A stretch of DNA of 64,000 nt from Curtobacterium sp. 'Ferrero' (GCF_002412165.1 NZ_NXIA01000001.1:62001-126000), one strand, 5' to 3'. Positions 26,995 to 39,329 are shown, counted from the first letter of the stretch. Numbers and translations: made by a program. Notes: generated from the sequence alone by a model not told the origin.

Positions 26995-28737
26995 TCAGCG
27001 TCCGAACTCGAACCCGGCGCCGGGGATGGCGGCGAGCAGGTCCTGCGTGTACTGCTCCCGCGGGTTGGCGAAGACCTCGTCGGTGGTCGCCTTCTCGACG
27101 ATCTGTCCCTTGCGCATCACGCACACGTTGTCCGCGACGAGGCGGACCACGGCGAGGTCGTGCGTGATGAACAGGTAGGTGAGCCCCAGTTCGGACTGCA
27201 GCTCGGTGAGCAGGTCGAGGATCTGGCCCTGGACGAGCACGTCGAGGGCGGAGACCGCCTCGTCGAGCACGATCACCTCGGGCTTGAGCGCCAGCGCACG
27301 CGCCACGGCGATGCGCTGTCGCTGGCCGCCGGACAGCTCGTTCGGGTAGCGGTTCACCATCGACTTCGGCAGCGCGACCTGGTCGAGGAGCTCCAGCACG
27401 CGGGCACGCCGCGAGGCCTTGTCGCCGACCTTGTGCGTGTGCAGCGGCTCGGCGATCGTGTTCCCGACGTTGTACATCGGGTCGAGCGACCCGTACGGGT
27501 CCTGGAACACCGGCTGCACCCGCCGACGGAAGTCGAGCAGCGCCTTGCCCTTCAGCCCGCCGACGTCGATCCCGTCGAACGTGACCGACCCGCTCGTGAT
27601 CGACTCGAGCTGCAGCACGAGCTTCGCCACGGTCGACTTGCCCGACCCCGACTCCCCCACGAGGGCGGTGGTGGTGCCCCTCGGGATCGAGAACGAGACG
27701 TCGTCGACGGCCTTGAGCTCGCGCGTCGCGAGGTTCTTGCCCCGGAGCTTGTAGACCTTCTCGAGGTTCTTCACCACGATGACGTCGTCGGCCGGCGCCT
27801 GCTCCCGTGCGTGCGCCCGGGTGATCAGGTCCGTGTCGTCGCTGCCGACGTCGGCGATGTCGACCCGGGTGTGCTGCACCTTCGACTGGATGCGACGGCT
27901 GGCGAGCGACGGGGCCGCCGCCACGAGCCGCTGCGTGTACGGGTGCTGCGGGTCCGCCAGGATCTCCTTCGACGGTCCCGCCTCGACGACCTGGCCCTTG
28001 TACATCACCACGAGCTTCTCGGCGCGCTCGGCGGCGAGCCCGAGGTCGTGGGTGATGAACAGGACGCTCGTGCCGTAGTCGCGCGTGAGCGTCTCGAGGT
28101 GGTCGAGGATCACGCGCTGCACCGTCACGTCGAGTGCACTGGTCGGCTCGTCCGCGATGAGCAGCTTCGGACGGCTCGACAGGCCGATGCCGATGAGCAC
28201 CCGCTGGCGCATGCCGCCGGAGAACTCGTGCGGGAACTGCTTGAGTCGGGTCGACGCGTCGCCGAGCCCGGCCTCCTGCAGCACCTCGATCGCACGGGCG
28301 CGGATCGCGTGCTTGCCGGTCGCGATGCCGTTCGCCTTGATGGCCTCCTCGACCTGGAAGCCGATCGACCACAGCGGGTTGAGGTTCGACATCGGGTCCT
28401 GCGGGACGTAGCCGATCTCCTTCCCGCGGATCTCCGACATCTCCTTGTCGCTCAGCCCGACGAGCTCGCGCCCGTTGAACTTGATCGAGCCGCCCGTGAC
28501 CTCGCCGGCTCCGGGGAGCAGCTTGATGATCGACTGGGCGCTCGTGGACTTGCCCGATCCGGACTCACCGACGATGGCGAGCCGCTCACCCTGCTCGAGG
28601 GTGAAGCTCGCGTTGCGGACGGCCTGGACGAACCCGCTCTGGGTCTTGAACCCGACCGCGAGGTCCGTGATCTCGAGCAGGGGCGCACCGGTGCCGCCCG
28701 TGCGGTTGGCGTTCGGCTGGGTCAGTGTCTCGCTCAT
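26995..28737 (-). CDS. Fused DppD-DppF peptide ABC transporter ATPase, system 2
   Basis: A 580-residue double ATPase. Domain 1 has GESGSGKST near residue 57, FSGGMRQRVLIG and LLIADEPTSALDV; domain 2 has GESGSGKSTVAKL near 337, LSGGQRQRIAVA and VIVLDEAVSALDV. It is 134 residues shorter than the system 1 fusion and lacks the cysteine-rich C-terminal segments. The second Walker B reads DEAVSALDV where most have DEPVSALDV. The start overlaps the upstream permease stop by 4 bp (ATGA). Confidence 0.92.
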   Translation of the reverse strand: MSETLTQPNANRTGGTGAPLLEITDLAVGFKTQSGFVQAVRNASFTLEQGERLAIVGESGSGKSTSAQSIIKLLPGAGEVTGGSIKFNGRELVGLSDKEMSEIRGKEIGYVPQDPMSNLNPLWSIGFQVEEAIKANGIATGKHAIRARAIEVLQEAGLGDASTRLKQFPHEFSGGMRQRVLIGIGLSSRPKLLIADEPTSALDVTVQRVILDHLETLTRDYGTSVLFITHDLGLAAERAEKLVVMYKGQVVEAGPSKEILADPQHPYTQRLVAAAPSLASRRIQSKVQHTRVDIADVGSDDTDLITRAHAREQAPADDVIVVKNLEKVYKLRGKNLATRELKAVDDVSFSIPRGTTTALVGESGSGKSTVAKLVLQLESITSGSVTFDGIDVGGLKGKALLDFRRRVQPVFQDPYGSLDPMYNVGNTIAEPLHTHKVGDKASRRARVLELLDQVALPKSMVNRYPNELSGGQRQRIAVARALALKPEVIVLDEAVSALDVLVQGQILDLLTELQSELGLTYLFITHDLAVVRLVADNVCVMRKGQIVEKATTDEVFANPREQYTQDLLAAIPGAGFEFGR

Positions 28738-29684
28738 CGGCGGGCCCTCGCCTTCGGGTCGAGTGCGTCACGGACCACGTCACCGAGGAGGAGGAACGAG
28801 AGCACGGTGATGGACAGCGCCGCGGACGGCCAGAAGATCGTCGACGGGGCGACACGGATGGACGCCTGGGCGTTGCCGATGTCCTGCCCCCAGCTGAGCG
28901 CCGAGTCGGGCAGGCCGATGCCGAGGAACGACAGCGTCGCCTCGGCGACGATGAACGTGCCGAGCGACACGGTCGCCACCACGATGACCGGTGCGAGCGA
29001 GTTCGGCACCACGTGGCGCACGAGCGTCTGGAACCGGCTGACACCGAGCGCGGCCGAGGCGGTCACGTAGTCGGACTGCTTCGCACTGAGCACGGCACCG
29101 CGCATGATGCGGGCGATCTGCGGCCACGCGAACGCCGAGAGGACGAGCGCGACGGTCAGGGCGTTCCGCGCCGGGAGGACCGACATCAGGACGATCGCGC
29201 CGAGGACGGTCGGGATCGTGAAGAAGACGTCGCCGATGCGCGAGACGATCGTGTCGAGCCAGCCGCCGAAGAACCCGGCGAGGGCACCGACGACGATGCC
29301 GACCACGGAGACGAGGACCGTCGCGACGACGCCGACGATGAGCGAGTTGCGCGTGCCCCAGATCGTCCGGGAGTACACGTCGTAGCCCTGGCGGTTGAAC
29401 CCGAGGATGTGTCCCGGCTCCGGTCCCTCGTTGCTCTTGTTGAGGTCGGCGGCGCGCGGGTCGACGTGCGTGAACAGCCCGGGGAAGAGCGCCACCAGGA
29501 TGATCAGCACGATGAGGATCGACGAGACCCAGAACATCGGGCGGACCTTCATGGCGTCCCACGCGTCGGTCCAGGTCGAACGGGTCTTCTCGTCCTCGTT
29601 GACCTGGTCGACCGCCTGGAGCGGGGTCTCCTCGATCGGGGCGACGTAGTGCGTCGCCGAGCGCGGTTCGGTGTTACTTGGCAT
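28734..29684 (-). CDS. Peptide ABC transporter permease (DppC type), system 2
   Basis: A 316-residue permease: cytoplasmic N-terminus, OppC_N helix (MFWVSSILIVLIILVALFPGLF), periplasmic segment HVDPRAADLNKSNEGPEPGHILGFNRQGYDV and five core helices. The coupling loop is SDYVTASAALGVSRFQTLVRHVVPN. The start codon overlaps the stop of the DppB-type gene by 11 bp, indicating coupled translation within the system 2 operon. Confidence 0.9.
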   Translation of the reverse strand: MPSNTEPRSATHYVAPIEETPLQAVDQVNEDEKTRSTWTDAWDAMKVRPMFWVSSILIVLIILVALFPGLFTHVDPRAADLNKSNEGPEPGHILGFNRQGYDVYSRTIWGTRNSLIVGVVATVLVSVVGIVVGALAGFFGGWLDTIVSRIGDVFFTIPTVLGAIVLMSVLPARNALTVALVLSAFAWPQIARIMRGAVLSAKQSDYVTASAALGVSRFQTLVRHVVPNSLAPVIVVATVSLGTFIVAEATLSFLGIGLPDSALSWGQDIGNAQASIRVAPSTIFWPSAALSITVLSFLLLGDVVRDALDPKARARR

Positions 29685-30603
29685 AGCGGATCCTCGGGTC
29701 CAGGACGGCGTAGAGCAGGTCGACCAGGAGGTTGGCGAGCATGAAGATGATGACCATCACGGCGACGAAGGAGACCACGGTCGGCCCCTCGCCGAGCTTG
29801 ACGGCCTGGAAGACCGTGCCGCCGACGCCGTGGATGTTGAAGATGCCCTCGGTCACGATCGCACCGACCATGAGGTTGCCGATGTCGACACCCAGGTACG
29901 TCACCACGGGGATGAGCGAGTTGCGGAAGATGTGCACGCCGACGACACGACGCCGCGGCAGCCCCTTGGCGGTCGCGGTCCGCACGAAGTCGGCGGAGAC
30001 GTTCTCGGCGACGCTGGCGCGCGTCAGTCGGACGATGTAGGCGAACGACACCGTCGCGAGCACGATCGCGGGCAGGACGAGTTCGTCCCACGGCGCCTGT
30101 CCCGACACCGTGACCCGGAACAGTCCGAGGTTGATGCCGAGGACGTACTGCAGCAGGAAGCCGACGACGAAGGTCGGCACCGAGATGAGCAGCAGGCTCA
30201 CGACGAGGGCGGTCGCGTCGAAGAGCTTGCCCTTGCGCAGACCCGCGATGACACCGACGACGATGCCGGCGACCGACTCGAACAGCAGCGACAGGATCGC
30301 GAGGCGCGCCGTGATCGGGAACGCCTGCGCGAGCTGCGAGCTGACCGGCAGGCCCGAGTAGGTCGTGCCGAGGTCGCCGCGGAACACGCCGCCGACCCAG
30401 AGCAGGTACTGGACGATGAACGGCTTGTCGAGGTTGTACTGCTGGCGCAGCTGTTCGATCACCTGCGGCGACGGCTGCCGGTCGCCGAAGAGGGCGGCGA
30501 TCGGGTCGCCCGGCAGGGAGAACACCATGAAGTAGATGAGGAACGTTGCCCCGAAGAAGACGGGGATGAGTTGCAGGAGGCGCTTGCCGAGGTACCAGGC
30601 CAT
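29674..30603 (-). CDS. Peptide ABC transporter permease (DppB type), system 2
   Basis: A 309-residue permease starting MAWYLGKRLLQLIPVFFGATFLIYF, the standard DppB/OppB opening, with SLPGDPIAALFGDRQ after the first helix. The coupling loop is SADFVRTATAKGLPRRRVVGVHIFRNSLIPV. The start at this ATG is chosen by family similarity; the frame is open 26 codons upstream. It follows the binding-protein gene after a 231-bp spacer that contains a strong hairpin. Confidence 0.9.
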   Translation of the reverse strand: MAWYLGKRLLQLIPVFFGATFLIYFMVFSLPGDPIAALFGDRQPSPQVIEQLRQQYNLDKPFIVQYLLWVGGVFRGDLGTTYSGLPVSSQLAQAFPITARLAILSLLFESVAGIVVGVIAGLRKGKLFDATALVVSLLLISVPTFVVGFLLQYVLGINLGLFRVTVSGQAPWDELVLPAIVLATVSFAYIVRLTRASVAENVSADFVRTATAKGLPRRRVVGVHIFRNSLIPVVTYLGVDIGNLMVGAIVTEGIFNIHGVGGTVFQAVKLGEGPTVVSFVAVMVIIFMLANLLVDLLYAVLDPRIRYAK

Positions 30604-30834
30604 CAGATTCCGGCCTGCTTCCTGACGCGCGTGTCGTTCTGGTTCATGTCGTGTGTGGTTGGACGGTCCGCGGGTCGACACGGGAGTCCGGTGCGGGCGG
30701 CGGCGCCCGCGGGGTGGGGGTTGTGGTCTCCGCCGAGGTACGGGGGCCCGGAGGCCTGGTGGGCCTCCGGACCCCCGTCCGGTGGTCGCGGAGCAGGATA
30801 CCTGTCCGCGATGTGTCTCACGAGGAGACGGTGG
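30604..30834 (-). other. 231-bp intercistronic spacer
   Basis: It separates the binding-protein gene from its permease genes. Apart from the hairpin at 30741-30777 and a low-complexity GGCGGCGCCCGCGGGG stretch near 30695-30715 nothing coding is seen. Confidence 0.6.
30741..30777 (-). terminator. Intercistronic hairpin (attenuator or partial terminator)
   Basis: CGGGGGCCCGGAGGCC (30741-30756) pairs with GGCCTCCGGACCCCCG (30762-30777), 16 bp with one G-U-type mismatch and a 5-nt loop, 58 nt past the binding-protein stop. Such hairpins are known to keep binding-protein mRNA in excess over permease mRNA. Confidence 0.7.
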
Positions 30835-32460
30835 TTACTTCTTGACCTCGATGTCGTAGTACAGCGGCACCGAGTTCCAGCCGAACTTGACGTTCGACAC
30901 GTTGTCGGCGTTCCAGACACCGGTCACGTTGGAGTACCAGAGCGGGATCTCGGGGAGGTCCTTGAACAGCAGCTCCTGCGCCTGGTCGAAGTACTTGTTG
31001 CCCTCTTCGACGGTCGAGGCCGAACGGCCCTTGGCGAGCAGGTCGTTGTACTCGGTCGAGTCGTAGCGCGAGTAGTTGCTCGACGAGCCGTCGCCCATGG
31101 TCGGGCCGAGGAAGTTGTACAGCGACGGGTAGTCGGCCTGCCAACCGGTCCGGCTCGCGCCGTCGAGCTTGTTGTTCGTCTGGACCGCGAGGGCCTCGGC
31201 GAACGTCGGGTAGGCCTTGCCCTCGGCCTTGATGCCGAGCGTGCTCGACACCGAGTTCGCGACCGCCGTCACCCACGCCTGGTGGCCACCGTCGGCGTTG
31301 TACGCGATGGTGAGGGTGTCGTTGTACGGCGAGATCTTGTCGGCCTCGGCCCAGAGTTCCTTGGCCTTCGACTTGTTGTACGTCAGCACGTCGGAGCCGT
31401 CGAGGTTGTCGTTCCAGCCCGCGATGACCGGGGACGTGAAGTCCTTGGCCGGGGTGCGGGTGCCCTGGAAGATCTTGTCCGTGATCTGCTTGCGGTTGAT
31501 CGACAGCGAGATCGCCTCGCGACGGAGCTTGCCCTCTTCACCCTTCCAGTGGTCGAGGTAGTAGGGCAGGTAGATAGCCTGGAAGATCGCGGCTGCCTGG
31601 TTGACGTTCGAGTCGGGGAAGTCCGACTTGTAGTTCGAGAACGCGCTGTCCGGCACGGCGTCGAGGACGTCGAGGTTGCCGCCCTGTGCGTCGGAGTACG
31701 CGGTGTCCTGCGACGTGTAGAACGTGATCGTCAGACCACCGTTCTTCGGCTTGCGGTTGCCGGCGTAGTCCTTGTTGGTGACGAGCTTGATCGACTGGTT
31801 GTGCGTCCAGGCGCTCTTGCCGTCGAGCTTGTACGGACCGTTGCCGATCGGGTCCTCGCCGAAGGCCTTGGTGTCCTTGTAGAACACCGAGGGCAGCGGC
31901 ACGAACGCCGAGTAGCCGAGCGAGAGCGGGAAGTCCGACTGCGCCGACTTGAGCGTGACGGTGAACTCGTCGTCGCTCTTGACCTTGAGGCCGGTGAGCT
32001 CCGAGTCCTTCGTGGCGTCGTAGCCCTCGATGTTCTCGAAGAAGTAGCTCGCGCTCTGCTTGTTGGAGTACTGGGCAGCCCAGTTCCACGCCTTGGTGAA
32101 GGACTCGGCCGTGACCTTCTCGCCGTTGGTGAACTTGTAGTCCGTGTTGAGCGTGATGTCGAACGTCTTGGAGTCCGACGTGTCGATGCTCTTCGCGACC
32201 TCGTTCACCGGCTTGCCCTTGGCGTCGTACGACACCAGGCCCTCGAAGATCGAGTCGATGATCTTGCCGCCACCGGTCTCGGTGGTGTTCGACGGGATGA
32301 GCGGGTTCTGGGGCTCGCTGCCGTTGGTGGTCACGATGCCCGACGCGTTGGTCGAACCCGAGCCACCCCCGTTGCTGCTGTTGCTGGAGCAGCCGGCCAG
32401 GGCGATCGCTGTGGCCCCGAGCACGGCCAGGGCTGCGAGCCCAGCGCGCTTGTTGATCAA
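30835..32460 (-). CDS. Peptide ABC transporter substrate-binding lipoprotein (SBP family 5), system 2
   Basis: A 541-residue family 5 binding protein. It starts with a rare TTG (LINKRAGLAALAVLGATAIAL), decided by AGGAGG just 4 nt upstream; no ATG or GTG lies nearby in frame. The lipobox is ALAGC, followed by a Ser/Asn/Gly-rich linker. YKFTNGEKVTAESFTKAWNWA, GNGPYKLDGKSAW and LRREAISLSINRKQI are typical of OppA-type proteins. It heads the system 2 operon. -35 TTGGTG and -10 TACAGT lie at 32525-32554. Confidence 0.92.
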   Translation of the reverse strand: MINKRAGLAALAVLGATAIALAGCSSNSSNGGGSGSTNASGIVTTNGSEPQNPLIPSNTTETGGGKIIDSIFEGLVSYDAKGKPVNEVAKSIDTSDSKTFDITLNTDYKFTNGEKVTAESFTKAWNWAAQYSNKQSASYFFENIEGYDATKDSELTGLKVKSDDEFTVTLKSAQSDFPLSLGYSAFVPLPSVFYKDTKAFGEDPIGNGPYKLDGKSAWTHNQSIKLVTNKDYAGNRKPKNGGLTITFYTSQDTAYSDAQGGNLDVLDAVPDSAFSNYKSDFPDSNVNQAAAIFQAIYLPYYLDHWKGEEGKLRREAISLSINRKQITDKIFQGTRTPAKDFTSPVIAGWNDNLDGSDVLTYNKSKAKELWAEADKISPYNDTLTIAYNADGGHQAWVTAVANSVSSTLGIKAEGKAYPTFAEALAVQTNNKLDGASRTGWQADYPSLYNFLGPTMGDGSSSNYSRYDSTEYNDLLAKGRSASTVEEGNKYFDQAQELLFKDLPEIPLWYSNVTGVWNADNVSNVKFGWNSVPLYYDIEVKK

Positions 32461-32743
32461 GATTCCTCCTGGTGCATGGGACGCGCCGGGCACAGCGGTG
32501 TCGCCCGGCGCGTTTGACCTCTGCACTGTATGCAGTGTCAGGAGCGGGCACCAATCCCACAGGGAATCGGTTACAAATCGGAAACCAAGTCGCAGGATCG
32601 TTGCGGGAGGATGCAAGTTTCGTTCGATCTCGGACCGCGCTCGCAGTTCTGTTGCATCTACAACAACCCTCTTGCGACCTCGCGCCGGATGTGATCCATG
32701 ATCCACCGGGAGGACCGGAAGGGCCACGTCGTAGCGTGGCACC
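32461..32743. other. 283-bp divergent promoter region
   Basis: Between the system 2 binding-protein gene and the S9 peptidase. It is noticeably richer in A and T in its middle (32530-32690) than the rest of the window, with TTGTTGTAGATGCAACAG-like sequence on the minus strand. It holds the promoter and inverted repeat at 32524-32554 and the leaderless promoter TAGCGT at 32732-32737. Confidence 0.55.
32524..32554 (-). promoter_or_regulatory. Promoter with operator-like inverted repeat, peptide system 2
   Basis: On the minus strand -35 TTGGTG (32549-32554), 18-nt spacer, -10 TACAGT (32525-32530). The -10 box lies inside the inverted repeat CACTG-TATG-CAGTG (32524-32537), so a repressor at this site could block transcription. 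Confidence 0.5.
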
Positions 32744-34747
32744 GTGCTCGCGAACGACGTCCCCCTCCTCCACGTCCCCTCCTCCCCGACGGTCGCCGGC
32801 GACCCCCGCCACCGGGGCGGCGCGTACGTCGCCGTGTCCCGGCCCGACCTCGGGACCGACTCCACGCAGTCGACCGTGCAGCGGGTGACCGCCGACGGGG
32901 TGGTCCGCTTCACCTCGGGCGAGCACGACTCGGCGCCGGTGCTGTCCCCGGACCGCCGGTCGCTCGCGTTCCTGCGGCGGGTCGAGGACGAGCACGGCGG
33001 CGCACACGACCAGCTCGCCGTGGCACCGGTCGACGGCGGCGAAGCCCGGGTACTCACCGCGCTGCCCCTCGGCGCAGGCGCGCCCGTGTGGTCCCCGGAC
33101 TCGACGCGCATCGCCCTCACCGCCCGCTTCCCCGAGCCCGGGCGGTACGGCTCCGCGGTCCCGGGCGGCGGGCGGCGGCCGGCACCCGCCGCCGAGGCCC
33201 CCCGGCTCGTCGCGCGGCTCGACTCCCACCTCGACGGCACCGGGTACCTGCTCGACCAGCCGCAGCAGGTGGTCGTGGTCGACGTCACGGACCGCGACGC
33301 CGGACTCGTCACGACGGCCCTCACCAGCGCACCGTGCTCGCTGTCGTCGCCGGTCTGGTACCCGGACGCGAGCGCGCTCGTCGTGGTCGCGCCGCGCGAC
33401 CTCGGTGCTCGCGAGACGCACGACGACGACCTGTACCGGGTGGACGTCGCGGGCGGCACGCTCACGCTCGCGGTCCGGACGGAGGGCAGCGTCGGGGCCG
33501 TCGCGGTGACCGCGTCCGGCACGATCCTGTACACGGGCACGTCGCACCGGGACGGACACGTCGTCGCCGAGCCCCAGGGACTCTGGCGCGCCGACCACGG
33601 TGCCGCACCGGAGCGGCTGACGGACCGCCGGTCGGTCGACGTGACCGGCACCCCGGTCCCGCACGGCGAGGACGCGCTCGTCGCCGTGCTCGACCGGGGC
33701 ACCGTCGGCGTCCGCCGCGTCCCGGTCGGACCGGGCACACCACTCGCCCTCGACGAGCTCGACGTGGTGCTCGGCGGCCGCCTGGTGGTCTCCGGGTTCG
33801 CCGTCGACGGCGACGTCCTCGTGGCGACCGCCGCGACCCCGGAGTCCCCGGGCGAGGTGCTGGTCGTCGACCTGCCCGCCGGTGCACCGGGCGCCACGAC
33901 GACGCCCGCCCCGACCGTCCTCACCGACCTCGCCGCACCGCTCCGCGAGCGGGCGGGAGCGCCGGGCATCCGCCGCACCGAGGAGGTCACCGGCACCGCG
34001 CCGGACGGCACCCCGGTGCACGGTTGGGTGGTCCTCCCCGACGGCGACGGGCCGCACCCGGTGCTGCGGGTGGTGCACGGCGGCCCGTTCGCGCAGGACA
34101 CGTGGGCGTTCTTCGACGAGGCGCAGGTGTACGCGAGCGCCGGGTACGCGGTGGTGCTCGGCAACCCGCGCGGCTCGGCCGGGTACGGCCTCGAGCACGG
34201 TCGAGCGGTCGTCGGGGCGATGGGCACGGTGGACGTCGACGACGTGCTCGCGCTGCTCGACGCGGCGCTCGAGCGGCCGGACCTGGACGGCTCCCGCGTC
34301 GGCATCATGGGCGGCTCGTACGGCGGCTTCATGACGAGCTGGGTCGCCGCCCACCACGGTGACCGGTTCGCCGCGGCGTGGAGCGAACGCGCGGTGAACG
34401 CGTGGGACTCGTTCGCGGGCAGCTCGGACATCGGGTGGTACTTCGCGGACGCCTACGTCGGCCCGGACCCGGAGGAGCAGCGCCGCCGCAGCCCGCTGTC
34501 GTACGCCGACCGGGTCACGATCCCGTTCATGGTGGCGCACTCCGAGCAGGACTGGCGCTGCCCGATCGAGCAGGGGCAGCGCCAGTTCGTCGCGCTCCGG
34601 CGGGCAGGGGTCGACGCGTCGCTCCTGGTGTTCCCGGGCGAGGGGCACGAGCTCTCGCGGTCGGGCCGGCCGTGGCACCGCGTGCAGCGCTTCGAGCACG
34701 TCCTCGCGTGGTGGGCGGAGCACCTGCCCGTCACGCCGGTCGCGTAG
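32744..34747 (+). CDS. S9 family peptidase (acylaminoacyl-peptidase/prolyl oligopeptidase type)
   Basis: A 667-residue serine peptidase. Residues 1-400 form a WD40-like beta-propeller (repeats such as SAPVLSPDRRSLAFLRR and GAPVWSPDSTRIALTARF), the C-terminal third an alpha/beta hydrolase. The nucleophile is Ser525 in GGSYGGFMTSW; VAHSEQDWRCPIEQG and GEGHELSRSGRP supply Asp and His. There is no signal peptide, so it likely acts in the cytoplasm on short peptides, a fitting neighbour for two peptide importers (inference). TAGCGT (32732-32737) is 6 nt before the GTG: leaderless. Confidence 0.92.
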   Translation: MLANDVPLLHVPSSPTVAGDPRHRGGAYVAVSRPDLGTDSTQSTVQRVTADGVVRFTSGEHDSAPVLSPDRRSLAFLRRVEDEHGGAHDQLAVAPVDGGEARVLTALPLGAGAPVWSPDSTRIALTARFPEPGRYGSAVPGGGRRPAPAAEAPRLVARLDSHLDGTGYLLDQPQQVVVVDVTDRDAGLVTTALTSAPCSLSSPVWYPDASALVVVAPRDLGARETHDDDLYRVDVAGGTLTLAVRTEGSVGAVAVTASGTILYTGTSHRDGHVVAEPQGLWRADHGAAPERLTDRRSVDVTGTPVPHGEDALVAVLDRGTVGVRRVPVGPGTPLALDELDVVLGGRLVVSGFAVDGDVLVATAATPESPGEVLVVDLPAGAPGATTTPAPTVLTDLAAPLRERAGAPGIRRTEEVTGTAPDGTPVHGWVVLPDGDGPHPVLRVVHGGPFAQDTWAFFDEAQVYASAGYAVVLGNPRGSAGYGLEHGRAVVGAMGTVDVDDVLALLDAALERPDLDGSRVGIMGGSYGGFMTSWVAAHHGDRFAAAWSERAVNAWDSFAGSSDIGWYFADAYVGPDPEEQRRRSPLSYADRVTIPFMVAHSEQDWRCPIEQGQRQFVALRRAGVDASLLVFPGEGHELSRSGRPWHRVQRFEHVLAWWAEHLPVTPVA

Positions 34748-34759
34748 CCGGACCACCCA

Positions 34760-34805
34760 ACGGACGGGAGGCGCGGTGCCAGCCGGCACCGCGCCTCCCG
34801 TCCGT
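34760..34805. repeat. 46-bp near-perfect palindrome, dispersed family copy 3
   Basis: Arms as at 307-354 but the centre is AGCC instead of AGCT. It starts 12 bp behind the S9 peptidase stop. The 100 bp between it and the gcvP stop hold a second, weaker inverted repeat, GAGCGACAGATCG/CGATCTGTCGCTC at 34827-34868. Confidence 0.9.
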
Positions 34806-34826
34806 CGTGTCGCGTCTCGACCGCGA

Positions 34827-34868
34827 GAGCGACAGATCGCCGCGCCGCGCGCGCGTCGATCTGTCGCT
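34827..34868. terminator. Hairpin behind gcvP
   Basis: GAGCGACAGATCG and its reverse complement CGATCTGTCGCTC face each other around a CCGCGCCGCGCGCGCGT-rich loop, 36 nt past the gcvP stop codon on the minus strand. Confidence 0.6.
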
Positions 34869-34904
34869 CTGCCGGGCCGGACCGGCGCTGCGGGGCGGGG
34901 GCCG

Positions 34905-37843
<2,939 letters not shown>

Positions 37844-37847
<4 letters not shown>

Positions 37848-38221
37848 GCGAGGGATGCCCGGTACGCGTCGTGGTCCATGAGGTCCTCGGGGAACGAGGT
37901 GCCGTCGACCTTGATCTTGACCAGCCAACCGGCGCCGAACGGGTCGTGGTTGACGGTGTCGGGGGCGTCGACGACCGCCTCGTTGACCTCGACGACCTCG
38001 CCCTCGATCGGTGCGAACAGTTCACCGACGCTCTTGGTCGACTCGATCTCACCGATCTGCTCGCCCGCGGTGGTCGTGGTGCCGACGGCGGGGAGCTCGA
38101 CGAAGACGACGTCGCCGAGCTGCTCGGCGGCGTGGTCGGTGATGCCGACGGTGACGGTGTCGCCCTCGACGAGCAGCCACTCGTGGTCGGCGGTGTACTG
38201 GAGTGCGGTCTGGTCGGTCAC
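37844..38221 (-). CDS. gcvH: Glycine cleavage system H protein
   Basis: A 125-residue lipoyl carrier. The lipoylated lysine is K63 in [13 protein letters not shown]. It shuttles the aminomethyl group from GcvP to GcvT. GTG start, 4 bp after the gcvT stop; overlaps gcvP by 4 bp. Length and sequence are normal for the family. Confidence 0.97.
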
Positions 38222-38225
38222 GGGG

Positions 38226-39329
38226 TCAGCCTCTCGGAGAACGGCGGTAGAAGGGGAACGGGGTCACGGTGCTGGGGATGGCCGTGCCGCGGACGTCGAT
38301 GTGCAGGAGTTGTCCCTCGGTGGCGAGGTCCGGGTCGACGAAGGCCATCGCGACCGGGTGCCCGAGGGTCGGCGAGAGCGCGCCGGATGTCACCGTGCCG
38401 ACGACCTGGCCCTCGTGGACGACGTCGTATCCGGCGCGGGGAGCCCGACGGCCCTCGGTGACGAGACCGACGAGCACGCGGGCGCCCGGTGCGGGCTCCA
38501 CGCCGGAGTCCCCCACGAACGACCCGGAGGTCGCGACGACCCGGCTGAGCCCGGCCTGTGCGGGACGGACGTCGGTGCCGAGCTCGTGGCCGTAGAGCGG
38601 CATGCCCGCCTCGAGCCGCAGGGTGTCGCGCGCGGCCAGCCCGGCGGGCACGACGCCGCGGTCGGCGCCGGTCTGGAGGAGCGCGTCCCAGATGTCCCCG
38701 GCGATGGACGGGTCGCTGTAGATCTCGAAGCCGTCCTCGCCCGTGTAGCCGGTGCGGGCGACGAGCACCTCCGCTCCGTCGAACAGCGCGTGCAGCACCC
38801 GGTAGTAGCGGAGCTCGTCGAGCGGGGTCTCGGGCTGCAGCCGGTCGGCCACCACGAGCGCGTCGAGGGTCCCCGCGGCCGCCGGCCCTTGGATCGCGAC
38901 GAGGGCGGTCGTGTCCGAGTCGTCGGAGACCTGGACGTCGAAGGCGTCCGCCCGCGCGGTGAGGGCGTCGACCGCGACCTGGCGGTTCGACGCGTTCGCC
39001 ACGACCAGGAACACGTGCTCCTCCGTGCGGTAGACGACCAGGTCGTCGAGGATCCCGCCGTCCTCGGCGAGCAGCAGCGAGTACTTGGCCCGGCCGACGG
39101 TCATCGCGCCGAAGGTCCCGGCGAGCGCGTGGTCGAGGAACGCGACGGCGTCCGGACCGGTGACCCCGATCTCGGCCATGTGCGACAGGTCGAACACCCC
39201 GGCGGCCGTGCGCACCGCGTGGTGCTCGGCGAGGTCGGACGAGTAGCGGACGGGCATCCGGTACCCGGCGAAGTCGGTGAAGGTGGCACCGGCGGCCTCG
39301 TGCGCGGCCTCGAGCGGTGATGAACGCAT
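38226..39329 (-). CDS. gcvT: Aminomethyltransferase, glycine cleavage T protein
   Basis: A 367-residue tetrahydrofolate-dependent enzyme releasing ammonia and methylene-THF. The opening [28 protein letters not shown], the [14 protein letters not shown] segment and [14 protein letters not shown] are standard GcvT motifs. The ATG at 39329 has GAGGGA 9 nt upstream and was chosen over the longer open frame. It is the first gene of the gcvTHP operon, about 55 nt behind a glycine riboswitch. The dihydrolipoamide dehydrogenase (L protein) is not in the window. Confidence 0.96.
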   Translation of the reverse strand: MRSSPLEAAHEAAGATFTDFAGYRMPVRYSSDLAEHHAVRTAAGVFDLSHMAEIGVTGPDAVAFLDHALAGTFGAMTVGRAKYSLLLAEDGGILDDLVVYRTEEHVFLVVANASNRQVAVDALTARADAFDVQVSDDSDTTALVAIQGPAAAGTLDALVVADRLQPETPLDELRYYRVLHALFDGAEVLVARTGYTGEDGFEIYSDPSIAGDIWDALLQTGADRGVVPAGLAARDTLRLEAGMPLYGHELGTDVRPAQAGLSRVVATSGSFVGDSGVEPAPGARVLVGLVTEGRRAPRAGYDVVHEGQVVGTVTSGALSPTLGHPVAMAFVDPDLATEGQLLHIDVRGTAIPSTVTPFPFYRRSPRG

